From Croceimicrobium sp963977415 (GTDB lineage Bacteria; Bacteroidota; Bacteroidia; Flavobacteriales; Schleiferiaceae), in contig CAXBOS010000014.1 of assembly GCA_963977415.1 (NCBI GenBank), forward strand, positions 1 to 64,000: a DNA stretch of 64,000 nucleotides. The letters run 5' to 3'. Below, one piece after another: positions 1-8,326 of the stretch (the first letter of the stretch is position 1; every line of letters starts with the position of its first letter). The notes beneath the pieces were generated by a model, which was not told where the DNA came from, ran no database searches, and saw only the letters and a list, made by a program, of their open reading frames with translations. Position numbers and translations under genes: made by a program.

Positions 1-196
1 TCGTTTAATTAAATAACCAACCCTGGGTGATTTACACACTTTTCGGTACAGTGTCCGCAGTGTGTACAGGCCATGTTGCAAGGCTTGAAGTCTTCATTGC
101 AGGCTTTTTAGGGCAAATCCCCGCCCTGCCCTACTAAGTCACACCAAGGTAATTTCACCTTTACACATTTTGGGACACTATATAACATGCTAGCAC
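1..196. other. Non-coding window edge before the repeat array
   Basis: No open frame here resembles a protein, and I see no RNA gene. The segment leads directly into the 44-bp tandem array. It may be the downstream flank of a gene lying outside the window. Nothing further can be supported. Confidence 0.5.
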
Positions 197-636
197 CGCC
201 CATTCTTCAAGTTACTACACCCTATGCCACAACAAAGCGCAGACCGCTTCACACCATCCTACACCCTATGTCACAACCAATTACAGACCGCTTCACACCA
301 TCCTACACACCTTGCTACAACCAAGCACAGACCACTTCACAACATCCTACACCCTTTGCAACAACCAAGCACAGACCGCTTCAAATCATCCTATGCCCTA
401 TGCCACAACCAAGCACAGACCACTTCACAACTTCCAACACCCCATGCCACAATTAAGCACAGACCGCTTCACACCATCCTACACCCTTTGCCACAACTAA
501 GCGCAAACCACTTCACAACTTCCTGCACCCTTTGTCACAACCAAGTACAGACCACTTCACAACTTCCTGCGCCCTTTGTCACAACCAAGTACAGACCACT
601 TCACAACTTCCTGCACCCTATGCAACAATAAAACAC
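197..636. repeat. 44-bp tandem repeat array (about 10 copies)
   Basis: Nine clear 44-bp units start at 241, 285, 329, 373, 417, 461, 505, 549 and 593, preceded by one diverged unit at 197. Each begins near AGACCRCTTCACAMC and ends near ACAACCAAGYAC; there are no unique spacers, so this is not CRISPR. Two unit subtypes can be told apart at the 6th base (G or A) and in the following MC[A/T]TCCT segment; they alternate between 329 and 504, suggesting amplification partly by 88-bp steps. Because 44 is not a multiple of 3 and the units carry almost no stop codons on the plus strand, open frames of 62-135 codons cross the array. I treat these as by-products of composition, not genes. Function unknown. 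Confidence 0.93.
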
Positions 637-775
637 CCACTAATTCACGTGCTGCCATCTACCATCTATGTTCAAGCCAACGACTTTAGTCCGCTACTTT
701 TGCGACCATAGCGCGAAAAAGAAATCAATTTTTACTGTATATCAATGCTTTAGTTAAAAAGTCTCCTGTTTTTAA

Positions 776-1250
776 CAAGTATTGAGTATAGAGTAGTTAG
801 TACTGCACTGAGATTAGAATTGTAATTCAATGTTAATTAGACCTCTGAAATTGAAATTGATTTGCAATTGTTGCTTAGATGCTGTCGCAGCTTCTAAGCC
901 GCAAACCCGGCAAGCAAAATCATCGCGACAGGATTACAGATCCTTTTATGCTGCGCAAGTATTGAGTATAGAGTAGTTAGTACTGAGATTCGTGTTCGTA
1001 CTAAACTAATAATTAGATCTCTGCACTTAAAAATCATCATGCATTGTTTCCTTGATGCTGGAGCGGCAGCCTTGGGATTTTTTTAAGCCGCAAACCCAGC
1101 AAGCAAGCTTTATCTATAAGATCGACACAGGATTACAGATCCTTTAGAGGCTTTAAGGTCATACACCAAATCCTGGCTGCGCTGGCGCTACAGCCTTGGG
1201 ATTTTTTTAAGCCGCAAACCCCGCAAGCAAGCTTGCGGTTTGGGCATAAA
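776..1250. repeat. Degenerate direct repeats next to tRNA-Arg
   Basis: A 30-bp segment (CAAGTATTGAGTATAGAGTA and the next ten bases) is identical at 776-805 and 956-985, exactly 180 bp apart. The block AAGCCGCAAACCC-N-GCAAGCAA recurs at 896, 1085 and 1209. A longer version, beginning CAGCCTTGGGATTTTTTTAA, recurs at 1068 and 1191 with one mismatch over about 44 bp. CAGGATTACAGATCCTTT occurs after both the first and second blocks (about 930 and 1128). So there are two full units and one partial unit, the last running into the tRNA terminator. No coding potential is evident. I do not recognise the repeat family. Confidence 0.8.
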
Positions 1251-1286
1251 AAAATCCTGCAATTGCCTTCGGCGATTGCAGGATTT
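1248..1286 (-). terminator. Intrinsic terminator of tRNA-Arg
   Basis: On the minus strand an inverted repeat AAATCCTGCAAT...ATTGCAGGATTT with a GAAG loop is followed by a run of T. It lies immediately after the tRNA 3' end, as expected for rho-independent termination of a single tRNA transcript. Confidence 0.85.
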
Positions 1287-1288
1287 GG

Positions 1289-1362
1289 TGATCGCGACAG
1301 GATTCGAACCTGTGACCGTCTGCTTAGAAGGCAGATGCTCTATCCAGCTGAGCTACGCGACC
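1289..1362 (-). tRNA. tRNA-Arg (anticodon UCU)
   Basis: Read on the minus strand the sequence folds as a standard 74-nt cloverleaf. The acceptor stem GGTCGCG pairs with CGCGATC (one G-T). The D arm contains AGCTCAGCTGGATAGAGC, and the anticodon stem TCTGC/GCAGA encloses the loop CTTCTAA, giving anticodon TCT, which reads AGA. The T arm contains GGTTCGAATCC. The discriminator base is A and the next three bases are CCA (1288-1286), so the CCA end appears to be encoded. It stands alone with its own terminator and borders a repeat-rich stretch on its 3' side. Confidence 0.95.
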
Positions 1363-1492
1363 ATACCTAAAAGAGTATATCTCTTAAGGGCTGCGAAATT
1401 AGTATTTTATTCTCTACTATTAAATACTAATGAGGCTAAATTAAATAATACCTTGTATTTTTCTAAATTTACCTCCCAAGCCAAGCCCAAAT

Positions 1493-3004
1493 ATGACCTT
1501 CAAATACTTTAAGGAAGACCTTTCCGCCTCTCTCGTTGTTTTCTTAGTGGCTATTCCGCTCTGTTTGGGTATCGCTGTAGCATCGGGCGCAGATCCTCTT
1601 TCGGGCTTAATTGCAGGACTGGTAGGGGGAATCGTTGTAGGATCTTTAAGTGGTTCGTCGCTTAGCGTTAGTGGTCCTGCCGCAGGATTAACGGCCATCG
1701 TATTAAACGCCATCACTACTCTACCCACTTTTAATGCCTTTTTATTAGCCGTTGTTATTGCTGGGGTTTTTCAGATTATTCTCGGTTATATAAAAGCTGG
1801 CCTTATTGGATACTATTTTCCCAATGCGGTTATCAAAGGTATGCTCTCCGCCATTGGCTTGATTCTCATCTTAAAGCAAATTCCCCATGCTTTTGGCTAT
1901 GATGATGATTTTGAGGGTGATGAATCCTTTTTCCAACCTGATGATCAAAATACTTTCAGTGAAATTATTCTCGCTATTCAAAATCCTTCAGCGGGAGCGG
2001 TAATCATTGCCGGAGTGGCACTAAGCCTGCTCATCCTTTCTGAAAGAGCCTATTTTAAAAAGATGAAAATCTTTAAAATCATCCCTCCTGCTTTATTTGC
2101 GGTGCTTAGTGGTGCTGGCTTAAATACTTTATTCACCCTCTACTTCCCTAATCTCGCCCTTTCGGGGAAGCATTTAGTGAACATTCCTATAAATACCAAT
2201 GCCAGCGACTTCTTTGGGCAGTTTAAAATGCCCGATTGGTCTCAAATTGCCAATACCGATATTTATGTTATTGCTTTTACCATTGCTATTGTGGCTAGTA
2301 TCGAAACATTATTAAGTATCGAAGCGGCCGATAGAATAGATCCCCTGAAAAGGGTAACGCCCGCCAACCGTGAATTAAAAGCCCAAGGGATTGGTAATAT
2401 TGTTTCGGGACTCATTGGTGGTTTACCCGTAACCGCCGTAATAGTGCGTTCTTCCGCTAATGTTAGTTCGGGCGGCAGAACTAAGCTTTCCGCTATCTTG
2501 CATGGTTTCTGGATCGCCCTTAGCATAATTTTCCTCGGAACCATTCTTAACTATATTCCCTTAGCTGCCCTCGCTTCTATCCTTTTAATGGTTGGTTACA
2601 AGCTCATCAAGCCCGAGCTTATAAAAGCTATGTATGCCAAAGGCTGGTCGCAGTTTATTCCCTTTATCGTTACCTTATTTGCTATTCTTTTCACGGATCT
2701 ATTAATCGGCATTGCCATTGGAATGGCGGTGGGACTTTTCTATGTAGTCAAAACCAATTTCCACCGTGCCATTCGTATGGTGGAAAAAGAAGGTAATTAC
2801 CTAATTCGTTTAAATAAGGATGTGAGCTTTCTCAATAAAGCCTTGCTTTTAGAATACTTCGGAAAAATACCAGAGGGGGCGATCGTACATATTGATGCTA
2901 AACGCGCCGAGTTTATTGATAAGGATATACGCGAGCTGATTGATGATTTTCATGTTACAGCCGCTGAAAGAGACATTAACTTAAGCATTGAAGGCTTAAA
3001 ATAA
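1493..3004 (+). CDS. SulP-family anion (probably bicarbonate) transporter
   Basis: A 503-residue inner-membrane permease of the SLC26/SulP superfamily. The first transmembrane segment begins at about residue 9. The family segment SVSGPAAGLTAIV lies near residues 58-70, and the conserved ASIETLLSIEAADRIDP core is near 266-282. A short STAS-like cytoplasmic tail follows from about 440. SulP proteins carry sulfate, bicarbonate or other anions, usually with Na+ or H+. The next gene, 11 bp downstream, is a beta carbonic anhydrase, which favours bicarbonate as substrate (inference). The ATG start puts the first helix at the usual distance from the N-terminus. Confidence 0.9.
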   Translation: MTFKYFKEDLSASLVVFLVAIPLCLGIAVASGADPLSGLIAGLVGGIVVGSLSGSSLSVSGPAAGLTAIVLNAITTLPTFNAFLLAVVIAGVFQIILGYIKAGLIGYYFPNAVIKGMLSAIGLILILKQIPHAFGYDDDFEGDESFFQPDDQNTFSEIILAIQNPSAGAVIIAGVALSLLILSERAYFKKMKIFKIIPPALFAVLSGAGLNTLFTLYFPNLALSGKHLVNIPINTNASDFFGQFKMPDWSQIANTDIYVIAFTIAIVASIETLLSIEAADRIDPLKRVTPANRELKAQGIGNIVSGLIGGLPVTAVIVRSSANVSSGGRTKLSAILHGFWIALSIIFLGTILNYIPLAALASILLMVGYKLIKPELIKAMYAKGWSQFIPFIVTLFAILFTDLLIGIAIGMAVGLFYVVKTNFHRAIRMVEKEGNYLIRLNKDVSFLNKALLLEYFGKIPEGAIVHIDAKRAEFIDKDIRELIDDFHVTAAERDINLSIEGLK

Positions 3005-3015
3005 AATCGATTAAC

Positions 3016-3663
3016 ATGGACAATTACGACAAACTAATCTTGCAAAATAAAGCCTGGACAGAAGAGCAAAGTGAAAAGAACCCTAATTACTTTAAAGATT
3101 TAGCCGCTTCGCCAAAACCTAAATTTCTATGGATAGGCTGCAGTGATAGCCGCGTACCCGCCACCCAAATTACGGATACCGAGCCCGGCGAAATGTACGT
3201 GCACCGCAATATTGCAAACCTTGTAGTTCATACCGACTTAAATCTTCTGTCGGTTTTACAATATGCCGTTAGTACTTTAAAAGTGGAACATATCATAGTT
3301 TGTGGCCACTACGATTGTCATGGGATCATATCTGCCTTTGAGCACACTAATTTGGGCCTAATGAATAAATGGTTGCGCAACATAAAAGACGTATATCGCT
3401 TTAATGCCGCAGAAATAGATGCCATCGAAAATAACGAGGCCAAAATCTCCAAACTGGTAGAGCTTAATGTGCAGGAACAGGTGCATAATTTGGCGAAAAC
3501 TAGCATTGTACAGCAAGCTTGGGAAGATGGTCAGAAACTAAGTTTACACGGCTGGGTTTTCGATATTTCTACGGGGGAAGTAAAAGAGCAAATCAATATA
3601 AATGAAGCTCAAAGTGTACAAGATATTTACCGCTATGACCTAAGCAAGGGACTTCAATATTAA
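3016..3663 (+). CDS. can: Beta-class carbonic anhydrase
   Basis: A 215-residue cytoplasmic zinc enzyme interconverting CO2 and bicarbonate. The zinc and catalytic residues are visible: C42-x-D44-x-R46 in GCSDSRVPA, then H98 and C101 in CGHYDCHG, which is the beta-class C/H/C pattern with the Asp-Arg dyad. Length is normal for the Can/CynT group. It follows the SulP permease by 11 bp and is probably co-transcribed, so the pair could import and interconvert bicarbonate for carboxylation reactions or pH control. It converges on the LytTR gene with only 7 bp between the stops and no obvious terminator. Confidence 0.95.
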   Translation: MDNYDKLILQNKAWTEEQSEKNPNYFKDLAASPKPKFLWIGCSDSRVPATQITDTEPGEMYVHRNIANLVVHTDLNLLSVLQYAVSTLKVEHIIVCGHYDCHGIISAFEHTNLGLMNKWLRNIKDVYRFNAAEIDAIENNEAKISKLVELNVQEQVHNLAKTSIVQQAWEDGQKLSLHGWVFDISTGEVKEQININEAQSVQDIYRYDLSKGLQY

Positions 3664-3670
3664 GCTGCCT

Positions 3671-4384
3671 TTAGAAAAGCCTATTCTCTGCTAAATACCT
3701 TTCTACTTCGTCCTTATACTTACGGCTAATGGGTAAATCCTGATCTTTTATGGTGATACTTCCGTTAGTATAGGCCTCGATCCATTTCAAATTAACTATA
3801 TAAGATCGATGGATTCGTAAAAATCCCTCCGGTAACCTCTCCGCTATTTGCGAGATGCGTTCTCTACTGTTTAGGCTTTTTTCCGAGAGATATAGAACAA
3901 TCTGTTCATTGGAGCTTTCAATATAAAGCAGGTCCCGCAGGTTAATTTGCTGTCGCTTCCGATCGGAGACAATCTCAAACCAAATGGCTGCGCCAGAATC
4001 TTCATATGTTAAGCGCTCCTCCTTCTTAAAAATCCGATCTTCCAAAAGGGTAAAAAACAACATATAAAGCCATAGGAAAACGGGATTTACCAAAACCTTG
4101 GGCATAGCTTGAAATTGCAGTTCAAATACCAGCCAGTAGGCAATCAGCATTCCTAACCATTCTACGTACAGTGTAAAAAGCAATAGGTAAACTAAGTGCA
4201 ACCAACGCCATTTACTCTTACTGCGATGCCAATAACGCAATCCAAGAGACATCATGGCTGCTCCAGGAAGCAATAAAGTTGCTAAGGTTAATGCTCCCGA
4301 AAAGCCTCCTAAAAGACTGCTATAAATAAAGGTCATTACCAATAAGGCCAATAACCAAAATGAAATTCGTTTTAGTACTTTCAC
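3671..4384 (-). CDS. Membrane-anchored LytTR-domain transcription regulator
   Basis: A 237-residue protein whose N-terminal ~120 residues hold about four hydrophobic segments (first at residues 8-28). The C-terminal ~100 residues (from about 137) match the LytTR DNA-binding domain, including LLYIESSNEQIVLY and the basic recognition stretch FLRIHRSYIVNL. There is no receiver domain, so it is not a standard LytR/AgrA response regulator. It presumably senses something in or at the membrane and binds DNA directly (inference). The start codon is GTG at 4384, directly followed by the first hydrophobic helix. It is divergent from the small ExbB-like gene, with about 107 bp between them. Confidence 0.85.
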   Translation of the reverse strand: MKVLKRISFWLLALLVMTFIYSSLLGGFSGALTLATLLLPGAAMMSLGLRYWHRSKSKWRWLHLVYLLLFTLYVEWLGMLIAYWLVFELQFQAMPKVLVNPVFLWLYMLFFTLLEDRIFKKEERLTYEDSGAAIWFEIVSDRKRQQINLRDLLYIESSNEQIVLYLSEKSLNSRERISQIAERLPEGFLRIHRSYIVNLKWIEAYTNGSITIKDQDLPISRKYKDEVERYLAENRLF

Positions 4385-4491
4385 CCTTCAAAGATGCGTT
4401 GAATTTCCGCTCGTAGCAAGTAATGGCCGGTTTTAACCGCTTAACGTCGGGTTTTAAATTGGTGAAGATTACATAAATTGATGTGCTTTGA

Positions 4492-4851
4492 ATGAATCAA
4501 AAATCACAAATTATGTTTGAATTATTTCAAAGAGGAGGCACCTTATTTATGAGCCTCATTAGCCTAGCACAAATCGGAATGTTTGTAGCTATAATTTTAC
4601 ACCAACGTGGTAAGGCCACGGAAATAGCGGTACGTGAATTCGGACTGCTCGCTTTAGCTTTGGGTATTTTAGGGCAGCTAATTGGTCTTTACTCGGCTTT
4701 TATAGCGATTGAAGGCATGGGCTCTATTTCCACCGCTATGTTAATGGGGGGACTAGAAGTTTCTATGATTACTACTCTTTATGGCTTAATTGGCTTTATT
4801 ATTAGTAGAATCTACCTTCTTTTTAGTGGCTTTAAAAAAGGTCAAGCCTAG
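4492..4851 (+). CDS. Small orphan MotA/TolQ/ExbB-like membrane protein
   Basis: A 119-residue protein with three hydrophobic segments (about 18-38, 50-70, 86-112). The segment from GLYSAFIAIEGMGSISTAML through MITTLYGLIGFI resembles the C-terminal helix pair of ExbB/TolQ/MotA proton-channel subunits. A full ExbB is normally above 200 residues and is followed by ExbD partners; here the protein is about half size and no ExbD or TonB gene is adjacent. It may be a minimal channel-like protein or one only distantly related. It is divergent from the LytTR regulator, which could control it (inference). An in-frame ATG at 4513 is an alternative start. Confidence 0.65.
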   Translation: MNQKSQIMFELFQRGGTLFMSLISLAQIGMFVAIILHQRGKATEIAVREFGLLALALGILGQLIGLYSAFIAIEGMGSISTAMLMGGLEVSMITTLYGLIGFIISRIYLLFSGFKKGQA

Positions 4852-4890
4852 ATGGGCTTTTAAGAACAATCTCAATTAAAAACAAAGCAT

Positions 4891-4920
4891 AAAAAAAGCG
4901 GCCCGAAAGCCGCTTTTTTT
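4891..4920. terminator. Bidirectional terminator between the ExbB-like gene and nqrF
   Basis: A perfect inverted repeat AAAAAAAGCGGC / GCCGCTTTTTTT around a short CCGAAA loop. The A and T tracts on both sides allow it to end transcription of the plus-strand small membrane protein gene and of the minus-strand nqr operon, whose last stop codon is 7 bp away. Confidence 0.92.
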
Positions 4921-4926
4921 ATTTTC

Positions 4927-6237
4927 TTAACCACCGAAGTCGTCAAAACTAACATTCTCTGGAGGTACTCCCCAATCGTCAACCATTTTAAGAACGGCTG
5001 CGTTCATCAAGGGTGGTCCACAGAAGTAGAATTCAATTTCTTCTGGCTCTGCGTGTTTCGATAAGTACTGATCGATTACTGCCTGGTGAACGAATCCTAA
5101 GAATCCGTCGCCTTCTTTATCGTTTACATCCTTCTTCTCTACCCAATTGTCTTCTGGAGCTGGCTCGGAAAGAACAATATGAAATTGGAAGTTAGGAAAC
5201 TCTTGTTCGATTTTTTGGAAATCATCTAAGTAGAATAACTCACGCTTAGAACGACCGCCATACCAGTAACTCACTTTACGACCTGTTTTCAAGGTGTGGA
5301 ATAAATGGAATAAGTGCGAACGCATGGGCGCCATACCTGCTCCACCGCCGATGTAAAGCATTTCAGCTTCGGTTTCTTTAATAAAGAATTCTCCGTAAGG
5401 ACCCGAAACCGTTACTTTGTCACCTGGTTTTTGATCGAATACATAAGAAGAACAAACACCTGGATTAACATCCATCCATTTGTTTTTAGCACGATCCCAT
5501 GGTGGAGTAGCAATACGAATGTTCAACATTACGATATTACCTTCCGCTGGGTGGTTGGCCATAGAATAAGCTCTAAAGAGAGGCTCATCATTCTTCATCT
5601 TCAAGTCCCAAAGACCAAACTTGTCCCATTCTGATTTGAAATCCATGGGATCTCTACCCAAACGAGGATGAGAAGTAATGTCAATATTCTTGAAGTCAAC
5701 TTCTACTGTTGGTACATCTAATTGAATATAACCACCCGCTTCAAAGTCAAGGTGCTCACCTTCTGGAAGACGAACTACAAATTCTTTAATAAAAGAGGCC
5801 ACATTGTAGTTAGATACTACTTCACATTCCCATTTCTTAATTCCGAAGATCTCTTCAGGAACGCGAATTTTCATATTACCACGTACCTTCACCTGACAGC
5901 CTAAACGCCAGTTGTCTTGCGCCTCTTTACGGGTGAAATATCCTACTTCCGTAGGAAGGATTTCTCCGCCACCTTCCAATACTTGACATTTACACATGGC
6001 ACAAGTACCACCGCCACCACAAGCAGAAGGCAAAAAGATTTTCTCTGAAGAAAGGGTTGTTAATAGAGTATTTCCTGAATCTACCTCACGGTCTTCGCCG
6101 TTGATATTAAGTACTACCGGTCCGCTTGGAGATAACTTAGCCTTTGCTCCTAAAAGTATAGATACTAATAAGATAATAAGGATAAAGAAAACTACAATGC
6201 TGGAGATAATAACCGTACTGGTTGCTAATACTATCAT
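4927..6237 (-). CDS. nqrF: Na+-translocating NADH:quinone reductase subunit F
   Basis: A 436-residue electron-input subunit: it oxidises NADH through FAD and passes electrons to a [2Fe-2S] cluster. An N-terminal membrane helix spans residues 8-29. The ferredoxin domain carries C73, C79 and C82 (ACGGGGTCAMC) plus C114 (RLGC). The flavin motif RAYSMA is near 225-230. The NADH-binding segments are YIGGGAGMAPMRS and FCGPPLMN, followed by the C-terminal FDDFGG. Length is slightly above the usual ~407 residues. It is the last gene of nqrABCDEF and is followed by a strong terminator. Confidence 0.98.
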   Translation of the reverse strand: MIVLATSTVIISSIVVFFILIILLVSILLGAKAKLSPSGPVVLNINGEDREVDSGNTLLTTLSSEKIFLPSACGGGGTCAMCKCQVLEGGGEILPTEVGYFTRKEAQDNWRLGCQVKVRGNMKIRVPEEIFGIKKWECEVVSNYNVASFIKEFVVRLPEGEHLDFEAGGYIQLDVPTVEVDFKNIDITSHPRLGRDPMDFKSEWDKFGLWDLKMKNDEPLFRAYSMANHPAEGNIVMLNIRIATPPWDRAKNKWMDVNPGVCSSYVFDQKPGDKVTVSGPYGEFFIKETEAEMLYIGGGAGMAPMRSHLFHLFHTLKTGRKVSYWYGGRSKRELFYLDDFQKIEQEFPNFQFHIVLSEPAPEDNWVEKKDVNDKEGDGFLGFVHQAVIDQYLSKHAEPEEIEFYFCGPPLMNAAVLKMVDDWGVPPENVSFDDFGG

Positions 6238-6254
6238 CTAATTTCGCTTTCTAA

Positions 6255-6872
6255 TTATAATTTAATTCCCATAAATGCCATAAAGGCAATTCCCATCAAA
6301 CCTGTCACAATAAATGTGATTCCTAAACCTCTTAGAGGAGCGGGGATATTAGAGTAGCGAATTTTCTCACGAATTGCAGCAATAGCCACAATAGCTAAAA
6401 ACCAACCCACTCCACTACCTAAACCAAAAACGGTTGCTTCTCCGATAGAGTTATAATTACGCTCTTGCATGAAAAGCGAACCTCCTAAAATTGAACAGTT
6501 TACCGCAATAAGAGGTAAGAAAATACCTAGGGCACTGTATAAAGCAGGTGCGAACTTTTCTACAATCATTTCTACCAACTGCACCAAAGAGGCAATTACA
6601 GCGATAAACATGATGAAAGAAAGGAAACTAAGATCAACCTCGGCGAATTGTGGTCCTAACCAAGATAAAGCTCCTTCTTTAAGAATATAGTTTTCTAACA
6701 AGTAGTTTACCGGAACAGTAATGCCTAAAACAAAGATTACTGCAGCGCCAAGGCCTACACCAGTGCTTACTTTTTTAGATACTGCTAGGTAAGAACACAT
6801 GCCTAAGAAATAGGCGAAAATCATGTTCTCTACGAATATCGATTTTACAAAAATGTTTATTAGTTCTTGCAT
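6255..6872 (-). CDS. nqrE: Na+-translocating NADH:quinone reductase subunit E
   Basis: A 205-residue integral membrane protein with six predicted helices, homologous to its neighbour NqrD. The conserved cysteines at residue 26 (FLGMCSYLA) and residue 126 (AVNCSIL) sit in the pseudo-symmetric half-helices which, in known NQR structures, hold an intramembrane [2Fe-2S] cluster between NqrD and NqrE. Length matches the family (about 200). It is separated by 10 bp from nqrD and 17 bp from nqrF. Confidence 0.98.
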   Translation of the reverse strand: MQELINIFVKSIFVENMIFAYFLGMCSYLAVSKKVSTGVGLGAAVIFVLGITVPVNYLLENYILKEGALSWLGPQFAEVDLSFLSFIMFIAVIASLVQLVEMIVEKFAPALYSALGIFLPLIAVNCSILGGSLFMQERNYNSIGEATVFGLGSGVGWFLAIVAIAAIREKIRYSNIPAPLRGLGITFIVTGLMGIAFMAFMGIKL

Positions 6873-6882
6873 GACTTATCGC

Positions 6883-7566
6883 TTAATCTTCTTCAATTAA
6901 AGCAGTGTTTTTAGAACGCTGCACCCAAATAATAATTCCTACGGTAATAAGGGCCATAGGCGGTAATAACATTAAACCGTTATCACTATACACGCCACCT
7001 TCGGTTAAGTACCACGATTTGGGTACTACTTGATAACCGAATAATTGACCTGAACCCAAAAGCTCACGGAAAAAGGCTACTGCTAGAAGAATCCAAGCAT
7101 AACCAAAAGCATTTCCTAAACCATCTAAGAAAGATTTCCAAGGACTGTTCGCTAAGGCGAAGGCCTCGAAACGTCCCATAATAATACAGTTCGTGATAAT
7201 CAGTCCAACGAATACCGATAACTCTTTACTTACATCGTAGACATAAGCTTTGAGTACTTGGTCTACTAAAATTACCAAAGAGGCCACTACTACTAATTGT
7301 ACGATAATTCGTATTCGGTTAGGAATATAATTACGCATTAAAGAGATGATAACGTTACCAGCAGATAGTACAAAAAGTACTGAGATGGACATTACCAGGG
7401 CAGGGTATAATTTTACCGTAATCGCTAGTGCAGAACAGATTCCTAATACTTGAACCGTGATAGGGTTACTATCATTCAAGGGATCGGAGATCAGCTGACG
7501 ATTTTTCTTACTAAAAAGCGCCTCGCGCTCTTTTGCTTGTTTTTTAACTTCTTGTACTTCGGCCAT
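6883..7566 (-). CDS. nqrD: Na+-translocating NADH:quinone reductase subunit D
   Basis: A 227-residue integral membrane subunit of the Na+ pump. Cysteines 44 (LGICSALA) and 127 (ITNCIIMGR) are the expected cluster ligands shared with NqrE. After a charged N-terminal extension of about 35 residues rich in Lys and Glu, six hydrophobic segments follow. The extension makes it a little longer than the proteobacterial protein (~210). It is in the middle of the nqr operon, 11 bp from nqrC. Confidence 0.98.
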   Translation of the reverse strand: MAEVQEVKKQAKEREALFSKKNRQLISDPLNDSNPITVQVLGICSALAITVKLYPALVMSISVLFVLSAGNVIISLMRNYIPNRIRIIVQLVVVASLVILVDQVLKAYVYDVSKELSVFVGLIITNCIIMGRFEAFALANSPWKSFLDGLGNAFGYAWILLAVAFFRELLGSGQLFGYQVVPKSWYLTEGGVYSDNGLMLLPPMALITVGIIIWVQRSKNTALIEED

Positions 7567-7577
7567 AACGTCCGTAT

Positions 7578-8324
7578 TTAGTCGATGCTTGCGATAGGGT
7601 TAGAATTGTCACCATTGGTGCTAGCAGTATTGCTAGCTTCATAGCTTTTTAAGAAAGGGATGTATGCTTTCATACAATCTTGAATCATGTCTTGTACCCC
7701 TACTGAAGTAATAGTACCACCACTGATACCATTTACTTGATGAGATCCTGAGGCATTTCCTTTCATTACCGTAATACCGGTAAATTCACCAGACTCATCT
7801 AATACTTCCTTATTGGGAAATAAGCTCGTGAAAACCTCGGTTTTAATTTCAGCTCCTAAACCAGGAGTTTCAGATTTATGATCGAAAGTAGCGCCGTAAA
7901 TAGTGCTTGCGTTCTGCTCTAATGAAATATATCCCCAAATAGGTCCCCATAATCCTTTACCTCTTAAAGGTAAAATAAAATAGGTTTTGCCTTCTTTCTC
8001 GGCAATATAAAGAGGCGCATTGCGCTCAGATGGTGTTTTAACTACCTCTTTTGACAATTCAATGTCAAAGGCGGCAATTCCTTCCACTGGCTGAAAGTTG
8101 TTTACTACCAACTCTTGCTTTATATAATCTGTATAAACCGCCTCTGCTCCATCACGCTCAACTTCTACATTTATAGAAGAAAGAATGTTTTGCATTTTCT
8201 CTAAGCGGATATTATTGTCTTGCTTTTCCTTTAAAGAAGTGGCGGCAAAAGATAATACCGCAGCCACTACTATTACCATAACGGCAGCAAAGGTGAAAGT
8301 GTAACTGTTTTTGTTTACATCCAT
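7578..8324 (-). CDS. nqrC: Na+-translocating NADH:quinone reductase subunit C
   Basis: A 248-residue protein with one N-terminal membrane helix (about 8-29) and a periplasmic FMN-binding domain. The flavin attachment site is ISGGTITS, with Thr204 as the residue expected to carry FMN by a phosphoester bond added by ApbE. The usual motif is SGAT, so Ala to Gly at position 203 is a mild variation. A Ser/Asn-rich tail follows the domain. It lies 2 bp downstream of nqrB, suggesting coupled translation. Confidence 0.97.
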   Translation of the reverse strand: MDVNKNSYTFTFAAVMVIVVAAVLSFAATSLKEKQDNNIRLEKMQNILSSINVEVERDGAEAVYTDYIKQELVVNNFQPVEGIAAFDIELSKEVVKTPSERNAPLYIAEKEGKTYFILPLRGKGLWGPIWGYISLEQNASTIYGATFDHKSETPGLGAEIKTEVFTSLFPNKEVLDESGEFTGITVMKGNASGSHQVNGISGGTITSVGVQDMIQDCMKAYIPFLKSYEASNTASTNGDNSNPIASID

Positions 8325-8326
8325 GA

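Noticed and set aside
187..631. Open reading frames of 62-135 codons across the 44-bp repeat array
   Set aside because: They occur in all plus-strand frames of a non-triplet repeat with few stops, have low-complexity His/Thr/Pro composition, and no promoter or start context. Explained by composition.
197..636. CRISPR array
   Set aside because: Units are contiguous with no unique spacers, and no cas genes are present.
1240..1512. 90-codon plus-strand open frame
   Set aside because: It runs antisense through the tRNA-Arg gene and its terminator and overlaps the SulP start; no protein features.
4492..4851. Complete ExbB/TolQ of a TonB energy system
   Set aside because: The protein is about half the usual size and there are no exbD or tonB genes beside it.
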